A stretch of 6,904 bases of DNA from Candidatus Solincola tengchongensis (lineage in GTDB: Bacteria; Actinomycetota; Geothermincolia; Geothermincolales; RBG-13-55-18), in NCBI GenBank assembly GCA_015711895.1, contig JACVJH010000270.1:1-6904 (forward strand), written 5' to 3'. The notes below the pieces were generated by a model. It saw only the letters and a program-made list of their open reading frames with translations. It was not told where the DNA came from and searched no databases. The translations under genes and the position numbers were made by a program. Each line of letters opens with the position of its first letter. The first letter of the stretch is position 1. Positions 1-5,084 of the stretch are shown here, in pieces.

Positions 1-954
1 CCGTTCCCGGTCGTCGTAGGGGCGGGGTTGCATGTCGTGCCCCTTCCAGCGCGCGAAGCCCGCTTCCCGGGCGATGGCGGCCACGGCCAGGTTCATCCCG
101 TTGATGCGCACCCCGTGGTCGACGTCAAACTTTCCCGGACCGCCGAGGACGATGCCGTCGCTCAACCCCTGGCTGTTGACGTGCATGTGCACCAGCATGC
201 CGTTGTCCGCTTCCTCCACCGTATCGTAGACGTGGTCCAGGCCGATCATCTCCGAGTGGCCGAACTCCTTGTTCACCCCCTTGCGGCGCGGGGATATGCC
301 GTATTCCTCCGCCAGCCTCTTCCAGAAGAGGATGGCGCTGGCCACGGTGGGCAGGAGCATGGCCGGGTGCCCCTCGTTGGGTTTGGGCTCCAAGGCCACG
401 AAGAGCTCCCCGCCCTTCTCCTCCTCGTAGCGGCACAGCGAGGCCACGCTCTCCTTGAGGTTCCGGTACATGTCGGCCACCGCCGGGGAGGCCAGGTCGT
501 ACCCCCAGGACCCGTTCCACAGGACCAGGGTGGGATATTTTTCCGGTTCCGGGTGCCAGGCGGGGCGCAGGGGCCCGTAGGCCAGGTCCACGGCACGCCG
601 GGCGAACTCCTCCGCCTTCCTCCTCTCCTCGGGGTCCAGGGAGGCCACTCCGCCGTAGGCGAAATGCCGGTGGGCGCCGGGGGTTATCAGGGCCAGGTAC
701 ATGCCGTTCTCCACCAGTGCATCGGCCACCGCGGAGGCGTTCCCCTCGTCCACCTCGTAGTCGTAGTGGAACTCCATGCCCAGCACGACGTATTCCGGCA
801 GGCGGGGGGCTATCTCGCCGGCCACCAAGTCCACCGCACCCGGTGAGTCCAAGCGCTCCGGGCCCCATTCGGGTATGGAATCCGCGGGGACGAAACCGCC
901 CTTCCCGGCGTGGAAAGTCCAACGGCACACGCTGTGCAAGGAAACCTCTCCCAT
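1..954 (-). CDS. Divergent xylose isomerase family protein (TIM barrel), C-terminus cut by the window edge
   Basis: I found this gene by translating the minus strand; it stays open to base 1, giving 318 visible codons. Class I xylose isomerases have about 390 residues, so roughly 70 may be missing. The strongest family signature is EPKPNE (residues 189-194, with metal ligand E189 and K191) followed by LLPTVASAILFW. Next come KEFGH (E230, H233), FDVD (D277, D279) and HDMQPRP (D307), all in the order of the XylA metal sites. Two expected residues differ. The H-x-x-D ring-opening pair reads HYDY (H63, Y66), and the usual HID ligand Asp is His (HMH, H258). Xylose isomerases interconvert aldoses and ketoses in the cytoplasm using two divalent metals; the substrate here is uncertain. 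The start at 954 is preferred because GGAGG lies 5 bases upstream; an in-frame ATG at 969, with GAGGA 4 bases upstream, would add five residues. It follows the xylulokinase gene by 46 bases, presumably in one transcript. Family is confident, activity is not. Confidence 0.85.
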   Translation of the reverse strand, partial: MGEVSLHSVCRWTFHAGKGGFVPADSIPEWGPERLDSPGAVDLVAGEIAPRLPEYVVLGMEFHYDYEVDEGNASAVADALVENGMYLALITPGAHRHFAYGGVASLDPEERRKAEEFARRAVDLAYGPLRPAWHPEPEKYPTLVLWNGSWGYDLASPAVADMYRNLKESVASLCRYEEEKGGELFVALEPKPNEGHPAMLLPTVASAILFWKRLAEEYGISPRRKGVNKEFGHSEMIGLDHVYDTVEEADNGMLVHMHVNSQGLSDGIVLGGPGKFDVDHGVRINGMNLAVAAIAREAGFARWKGHDMQPRPYDDRER

Positions 955-1000
955 CTCCTCCTCCCCCATCCTATCCTCGAGTCCCTTTCCCATGCCCGGG

Positions 1001-2515
1001 TCATCCCCTTCTCTCCAGCAACCCGGGGAGCTCTCCGCGAAGGACCTCGCGCCAGCGGGTATAGGCCTCCAGGTAGGCATCCCGTAGGTCCCCATCCACC
1101 CGCATCCCGCTTGCCCCGAAGAGACCACGGAAGGCCTCCTCCGCATTCCGGTACATCCCCGCTCCCAGCCCGGCTCCTCTCGCCGCCCCCTGGGCACCAT
1201 CGGTGTCGTAGATCTCCAGCTCCACGCCGGAGAGGGCGGTGAAGGCCTCCCGGAAGACGGGGCTCAAGAACATGTTGGTCCGCCCGGCCCGCACCTTCTC
1301 CAGCCGAAAACCCATGCCCTCCATGACCTCCAGCCCGTATTTCAGGGCGAAGGCTATCCCCTCCTGAGCGGCGCGCAACACATGCTCCCGGCGGTGTAGG
1401 TTGAGGTCCAGGCCGTGCAGCGAGGCCCCGGGGTCGCGGTTTCCGAGGGTGCGCTCGGCGCCGTTCCCGTAAGGGAGGAAGACCAGGCCCTCCGAGCCCA
1501 CGGGCACTCGCGAGGCCAGCTCGTTCATCACCTGGTAATCCCAGCCTTCCCCGCCCCCCAGGTTCCGCTTCAGCCAGCGGTAGAGGATTCCCGTCCCGTT
1601 GACGCAGAGGAGTATCCCGTAGCGGTGCCGCTCCGGGGCATGGTTGACGTGGAGGAAGACGTTCACCCGCGATTCCGGGTCACGGAGCCTGCGGTCAGTG
1701 ACCGCGTAGACCACGCCCGAGGTGCCCGCGGTGGCCGCCGCTTCCCCCGGCTCGAGGACCCTGAGGGAGAAGGCGTTGTTGGGCTGGTCCCCGGCGCGGT
1801 AGGACACCGGTATCCCGGGGCGGAGGCCCAGATCCTCCGCCACCTCCCGCCTCAGCTCTCCCTGCACGGAAAAGATGGGCACCAGGGGAGGGAGAAGCCT
1901 CACCTCTATACCGATCGCCTCCATCAATTCATAAGCCGGCCTATCTTCCAGAAAATCCCAGAGAATCATCTCCGAAAGCCCGGGGGCCGTGGTGGAGGCC
2001 TCCCCGGTCATGCGCGCCGCCAGCCAGTCTCCGGGGAGCATCATCCACCGCGCCCTCCTGCAGGTCTCGGGATCGTTGTCCATCAGCCACCTCATGCGGG
2101 AGGCGGTGAAGTTTCCCGGCGCGTTCAAAAGCCGCGCCAGGCACCTCTCCTCGCCCAACTCGCGGAAGGCTCTCTCCCCCACCGGTACCGCCCGGGAGTC
2201 ACACCAGATTATGGCCGGCCGAAGGGGCACTAGCGACGCGTCGGTGACCACCAGCCCGTGCATCTGGTAGGAGATCCCGATGGCCTCCACCCGGTCCAGG
2301 CTGACATCCTCCTCCCGGCCCAGGAGGAGGACGGCTCGCCTCAGATGTTCCCACCACATCAGGGGGTCTTGTTCCGCCCAGCCGGGGCGCGGCGAGGATA
2401 TGGGCATCTCCTCCCGCGGGGAGGAGGCCGAGGCCACCGCCCTGCCCGTCTGCACGTCGAGCAGGGCTGCCTTGATGGAGGAGCTTCCGGCGTCGAGACC
2501 TAGAAGATAGGACAT
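1001..2515 (-). CDS. xylB: Xylulokinase (FGGY carbohydrate kinase family)
   Basis: This 504-residue protein has the usual length for a FGGY kinase, which transfers the ATP gamma-phosphate to a sugar; xylulokinase makes D-xylulose 5-phosphate for the pentose phosphate pathway. The N-terminal ATPase fold opens with LGLDAGSSSIK (D8). YQMHG at 83-87 matches the xylulokinase QMHG substrate motif, and WCDSR is at 104-108. The catalytic base is probably D243 in AGDQPNNAF. The second ATPase half shows GTSG (264-267), AGRTNMFLSPVFREAF (from 410) and TDGAQGAARGAGLGAG (from 438). The last two resemble, from memory, the variant found in Bacteroidetes-type xylulokinases rather than the E. coli form. The start is supported by GGAGG 4 bases upstream. 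It is the first gene of a minus-strand pair with the isomerase-like gene, which fits isomerise-then-phosphorylate logic. Other FGGY kinases act on different ketoses, so xylulose is the likely but unproven substrate, especially as the partner enzyme is atypical. Confidence 0.9.
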   Translation of the reverse strand: MSYLLGLDAGSSSIKAALLDVQTGRAVASASSPREEMPISSPRPGWAEQDPLMWWEHLRRAVLLLGREEDVSLDRVEAIGISYQMHGLVVTDASLVPLRPAIIWCDSRAVPVGERAFRELGEERCLARLLNAPGNFTASRMRWLMDNDPETCRRARWMMLPGDWLAARMTGEASTTAPGLSEMILWDFLEDRPAYELMEAIGIEVRLLPPLVPIFSVQGELRREVAEDLGLRPGIPVSYRAGDQPNNAFSLRVLEPGEAAATAGTSGVVYAVTDRRLRDPESRVNVFLHVNHAPERHRYGILLCVNGTGILYRWLKRNLGGGEGWDYQVMNELASRVPVGSEGLVFLPYGNGAERTLGNRDPGASLHGLDLNLHRREHVLRAAQEGIAFALKYGLEVMEGMGFRLEKVRAGRTNMFLSPVFREAFTALSGVELEIYDTDGAQGAARGAGLGAGMYRNAEEAFRGLFGASGMRVDGDLRDAYLEAYTRWREVLRGELPGLLERRG

Positions 2516-2561
2516 GCCTCCTCCCTCGAGAAACGGCCTGAACGCTTGGATCCGTGCGATC

Positions 2562-2639
2562 TCGCTTCAGACTAAGCATATATCACGAGCGGGACGCGGG
2601 TGGAAAGGTGAGCAACTGTCTCTCTCATTCCTGAAGCGA
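2562..2639. repeat. 9-base inverted repeat flanking the operon promoter candidate
   Basis: TCGCTTCAG (2562-2570) and its exact reverse complement CTGAAGCGA (2631-2639) lie 60 bases apart on either side of the promoter candidate of the kinase operon. Such an arrangement could be a pair of operator half-sites for a regulator. A perfect 9-base pair at this distance is expected by chance a few times in a window this size, so only the location makes it noteworthy. Confidence 0.3.
2577..2606 (-). promoter_or_regulatory. Weak sigma-70-like promoter candidate for the kinase/isomerase operon
   Basis: Read on the minus strand, TTTCCA (2601-2606, 4 of 6 matches to TTGACA) is separated by 18 bases from TATATG (2577-2582), which lies in the AT-rich patch TGATATATGCTTAG. 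It sits about 60 bases upstream of the kinase start and faces the right way. The match is modest, and the consensus used by this organism is unknown. Confidence 0.3.
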
Positions 2640-2753
2640 TGCCGCCAAAGCTTGAAAACGCCGTTTGTGATGGAAGTTTCTCCTTCCGACCACTGGGAGT
2701 ACGCGAAGGGATCCAGGCCACCGTGATCACGAGCTCTCGCCGACTTTCATCCA

Positions 2754-3063
2754 ATCATCGAGCCGTTGGAGGTTGGAGCCAGGATTCCGATCGAGGCATG
2801 CCTTAATGACTTATCTTCTTGGGAGATACACCAGCGTCCTCCAGTCCGTCGGAGACGGGCATGCAGCCTACCTTTCAGGTCATCGTCAAATCGTGGGTCA
2901 TGGGATTTCGCGTTCGAGTCGAGGCATGCTTTCCCTGCCTTACCTTCTACGGGAGTCATGGCCGCGGTCTTTTTGCGCCGGAGGCGGGCCTTTTTCCCTG
3001 TTTTCGGTTTATCATCAAATCGTGGGTCACGGTGTTTCGCTTTCGAGTCGAGGCATGCTTTCG
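2754..3063. repeat. Degenerate direct repeats, period 128-129 bases (three copies of the core)
   Basis: The core TCGAGGCATGC occurs at 2791-2801, 2919-2929 and 3048-3058, spaced 128 and 129 bases. The best copies are 2882-2934 and 3011-3063, which share a 53-base block with about six differences, including AAATCGTGGGTCA and TTCGAGTCGAGGCATGCTTTC. The copy at 2754-2804 is more decayed. Between cores the similarity is weaker but continues at the same offsets (for example TTATCTTCTTGGGAG versus TTACCTTCTACGGGAG, and GGA-loop hairpins at 2846-2858 and 2976-2986). This looks like a tandem array that arose by duplication and has diverged, or neighbouring insertions of a dispersed non-coding repeat. 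I see no transposase and no clear terminal repeats or target duplications. Confidence 0.75.
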
Positions 3064-3132
3064 GTCTCTCGAGGATATACGGATAAGACCATTTGAACCC
3101 TCCGAAGGGCAGGCGATCGGAGTGGCGCGGCG

Positions 3133-3879
3133 ATGAAGGAAGAGGAATACGAAAGGCTCTACGGCGTGGAGGACTCCCACTGGTGGTACCTGGGTCACCG
3201 AGCCCTCTACGCGCGCCTCCTGGACGCACGCTGCCCCGAGGCGGCGCAGAGGAGGGTGCTGGACGCCGGCTGCGGCACGGGTGGGCTCACCGCCTGGCTG
3301 AGGGACCGTTACCACCCTCGTCGCCTGGTGGCTCTGGACGCCTGTGAAGCGGCCCTCCGTCGTTGCGGCCAGAGGGGCCTGGAGGAGCTGCTCTGCTGCT
3401 CGGTGGAATACCTCCCTTTCCCGGACGCCTCCTTCGACCTGGTGGTCTCCTTCAACGTCCTCTACCACCGGAGCGTGTCCGACGACCTGGCCGCGTTGCG
3501 GGAGATGGCCCGCGTCCTTGCTCCCGGCGGGTACCTGCTGCTCAACCTGCCCGCCCTGCCCATGCTCCGCGGGAGCCACGACCTGGCCGTGGGAGGCGTG
3601 CGGCGCTACCGCCGCTCCCAGATTATGGAAATGCTGGATGCCGCGGGTCTGAGGCCGGTGAAGACCACCTACTTCATGTTCACCTTGCTGCCGCTTCTGG
3701 CTGCCCGCCGCCTGCTGACTCGAGGCACGCCGGAGGAGGAAGCGGTCTCCGACCTCCGCCTCCCGCCCCTGCCAATCAACCGCGCCCTAACCCGCCTTCT
3801 GGAACTGGAGGCCCGTGTCGCTTCCGGTCCCGGGCTCCCGCTGGGAAGCTCCCTCACCGCGCTGGCCCGCAAACCGTGA
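3133..3879 (+). CDS. Class I SAM-dependent methyltransferase (Methyltransf_11/UbiE-like)
   Basis: The 248-residue protein has a Rossmann-type methyltransferase core. Motif I is VLDAGCGTGG (42-51), which binds S-adenosylmethionine, and the acidic residue ending strand 2 is D69 in LVALDA. The motif around FPDASFDLVVSFNVLYH (96-112) and the later LAPGGYLLLNLP (129-140) are characteristic of Methyltransf_11 enzymes. The N-terminal EEYERLYGVEDSHWWYLGHR segment and the C-terminal LPLGSSLTALARK ending recur, to my knowledge, in methyltransferases found near glycan or lipid assembly genes. The acceptor cannot be read from the sequence. No transmembrane helix is evident, although 181-195 is hydrophobic. 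The start has only a weak GGAG 10 bases upstream, but the N-terminus looks family-like. It diverges from the sugar operon and is not tightly coupled to the dehydrogenase 445 bases downstream. Confidence 0.88.
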   Translation: MKEEEYERLYGVEDSHWWYLGHRALYARLLDARCPEAAQRRVLDAGCGTGGLTAWLRDRYHPRRLVALDACEAALRRCGQRGLEELLCCSVEYLPFPDASFDLVVSFNVLYHRSVSDDLAALREMARVLAPGGYLLLNLPALPMLRGSHDLAVGGVRRYRRSQIMEMLDAAGLRPVKTTYFMFTLLPLLAARRLLTRGTPEEEAVSDLRLPPLPINRALTRLLELEARVASGPGLPLGSSLTALARKP

Positions 3880-3923
3880 CCCGCCGGTCGAAGGCCCGCA
3901 GAGGCCTTCCCTGCGAGGGCGGG
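3880..3923 (+). terminator. Two-tier stem-loop immediately after the methyltransferase stop
   Basis: GAAGGCC (3890-3896) and GGCCTTC (3903-3909) form a perfect 7-base-pair stem around a 6-base loop. It is enclosed by an outer pairing of CCCGCC (3880-3885) with GGCGGG (3918-3923). It begins at the base after the stop codon, so it probably ends or stabilises the methyltransferase mRNA. No T-tract follows, so it is not a classical intrinsic terminator. Confidence 0.45.
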
Positions 3924-4014
3924 AGGCTCGGCGGTAAAAGAGATGCGGGGCTTTCTCCGCTTACGGCGCCACGACCCGCGCATCGAGCTCTTGGCCAAAA
4001 GGATAGAAGGACAT

Positions 4015-4037
4015 GGTATTCGCGATACCTTCTTTCT
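4015..4037 (+). terminator. Possible intrinsic terminator hairpin with pyrimidine tail
   Basis: GGTAT (4015-4019) and ATACC (4025-4029) pair around the loop TCGCG, and the T-rich tail TTCTTTCT (4030-4037) follows directly. The stem is only 5 base pairs, so this is a weak candidate for a second stop of methyltransferase transcription. It could equally be a palindromic protein-binding site. Confidence 0.3.
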
Positions 4038-4324
4038 CGCGACACCAACGCCCGCGCATCGTGTATACAACCCGATCCGTCATGTAGAATGGAAAAAACC
4101 CGACGTGCAACCCTGGGCGTCCTCTGCGGAGGCTTCGGGAGACGCGCGGCCTCTCGTTTCCGGACCCGGCGGGCGAAGGCGGCCCCCGGGCGGCACCGGT
4201 TCGTGCTCGGGTGCAAAAGCGGCATACCCTCACGCCGGTGAACGGCCGCGCATTCTCGGCCCCCACCGCTCGGGGAACGACGAGCCAGACGTCCGTCGCT
4301 GAGTTGACAAGGGAGGAGTAGGAG

Positions 4325-5068
4325 ATGATCCGGGGAAGCAACGCCATCGTCACCGGTTCCTCGCGGGGCATCGGCCGGGCCATAGCCCTGCACCTGGCGC
4401 AGCGAGGGGCCAACGTGGTGGTCTGCTGTCAGAGCCGGGTGGACGCCGCCGAGGAGGTCCGCCAGCGGGCGGAGGGCATGGGGGTGCGGGCGCTTGTGGT
4501 GCAGTCCGACCTGGCCACCGAGGAGGGCGCCCGCCTGGTGGTGGAACGCTGCGTCGAGGAGCTGGGCGGGGTGGACATCCTGGTGAACAACGCCGGAATG
4601 AGCCACCTCTCCCCCATCCAGTCAATGGAAGCGCAGGAGCTGGAGCGGGTGCTGCACGTCAACCTCTTCAGCTACTTCTACATGGCCAAGCACTGCATAG
4701 CCGACATGCTGCGCAGGCAGGTCCCAGGCTGCGTGGTGAACATCTCCTCCATCGTGTCCATGATCGGAATGGCCGGCGGCACGGCATATGCCGCCTCCAA
4801 GGGAGGGGTGACCGGCTTCACCGTTTGCCTGGCCCGGGAGGTGGCCCGCTACGGTATTCGGGTGAACGCCATAGCTCCCGGCTACATAGAGACGGAGATG
4901 ATCGGCTGGATGCCCGAGGACTACAAGGCCAAGATCATCCCCCGCATCCCCATGCGCCGCTTCGGCACCGGGGAGGAAGTGGCCAGGGCCGTGTCCTTCC
5001 TCGTCGAGGACGCCACCTACATGACCGGGCAGACCCTCATCCTGGACGGCGGCATCATGATCGACTGA
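4325..5068 (+). CDS. Short-chain dehydrogenase/reductase (classical SDR, FabG-like)
   Basis: This 247-residue protein is a full-length classical SDR, an NAD(P)-dependent oxidoreductase acting on alcohols or carbonyls in the cytoplasm. The cofactor motif TGSSRGIG is at 10-17, D62 follows strand 3, NNAG is at 88-91, and the catalytic tetrad is N113, S142, Y155 and K159 (YAASK). IAPGYIETEM (183-192) and the C-terminal TGQTLILDGG are also typical. The end of strand 2 reads CCQSR without the Asp that marks NAD preference, so NADP(H) is more likely. Similarity to FabG (3-oxoacyl-ACP reductase) is strong, but many sugar, polyol and acetoin/diacetyl dehydrogenases look the same and no fatty-acid genes are nearby. 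The start is fixed by GGAGG 8 bases upstream. It stands alone on its strand and converges on the ThDP enzyme gene with 16 bases between stops. Confidence 0.92.
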   Translation: MIRGSNAIVTGSSRGIGRAIALHLAQRGANVVVCCQSRVDAAEEVRQRAEGMGVRALVVQSDLATEEGARLVVERCVEELGGVDILVNNAGMSHLSPIQSMEAQELERVLHVNLFSYFYMAKHCIADMLRRQVPGCVVNISSIVSMIGMAGGTAYAASKGGVTGFTVCLAREVARYGIRVNAIAPGYIETEMIGWMPEDYKAKIIPRIPMRRFGTGEEVARAVSFLVEDATYMTGQTLILDGGIMID

Positions 5069-5084
5069 AGCGTTCTCGCCCGGG

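Larger units (their letters stand above)
2516..3132. other. Divergent intergenic region between the sugar operon and the methyltransferase gene
   Basis: This 617-base stretch separates two divergently transcribed genes. I see no credible protein gene in it. The part next to the kinase (about 2516-2740) is less GC-rich and holds a weak promoter candidate for the minus-strand operon within a 9-base inverted repeat. From about 2754 to 3063 there is a degenerate direct repeat with a 128-129 base period. Open frames across the repeats encode basic, repeated peptides (on the minus strand the recurring phrase is CLDS-NAK-HDPRFDD), which reflect the DNA repeat and not a conserved protein. Just before the methyltransferase start, CCCTCCGAAGGG (3098-3109) can form a 4-base-pair hairpin. 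I could not identify a convincing plus-strand promoter. Confidence 0.6.
3880..4324. other. Intergenic region between the methyltransferase and dehydrogenase genes
   Basis: No convincing gene is present in these 445 bases. The stretch contains the stem-loop right after the methyltransferase, a second hairpin at 4015-4029, and an AT-richer patch around 4060-4100. In that patch TAGAAT (4085-4090) is a fair -10 candidate for the plus-strand dehydrogenase, but its upstream partner (TGTATA, 4062-4067, 17-base spacer) is poor. The rest (about 4110-4300) is GC-rich without clear motifs. A 50-codon open frame at 4089-4241 has no ribosome binding site. The dehydrogenase ribosome binding site GGAGG is at 4312-4316. 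Confidence 0.6.

Noticed and set aside
28..846. 272-codon open frame on the plus strand
   Set aside because: It lies opposite the isomerase-family gene, whose minus-strand translation carries a clear family signature; the plus frame is His/Val/Gly-rich without any motif and is a GC-bias artefact.
1415..2233. 272-codon open frame on the plus strand inside the kinase gene
   Set aside because: It is antisense to a full-length, motif-complete xylulokinase and resembles no family.
2754..3063. CRISPR array
   Set aside because: The repeats are three, degenerate and 128-129 bases apart, without short uniform repeats and unique spacers of 30-40 bases, and no cas gene is present.
2747..3229. 160-codon minus-strand frame with repeated basic peptides
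   Set aside because: Its internal repetition mirrors the 129-base DNA repeat, it runs into the methyltransferase gene antisense, and it has no recognisable domain; it is treated as repeat-derived.
3363..4241. 292-codon plus-strand frame overlapping the methyltransferase
   Set aside because: It is out of frame with the methyltransferase core motifs and has low-complexity Pro/Arg/Gly composition.
4304..4309. Perfect TTGACA just before the dehydrogenase gene
   Set aside because: It is only 15 bases from the start codon, so any matching -10 would fall inside the gene; it overlaps the ribosome binding region and is probably chance.
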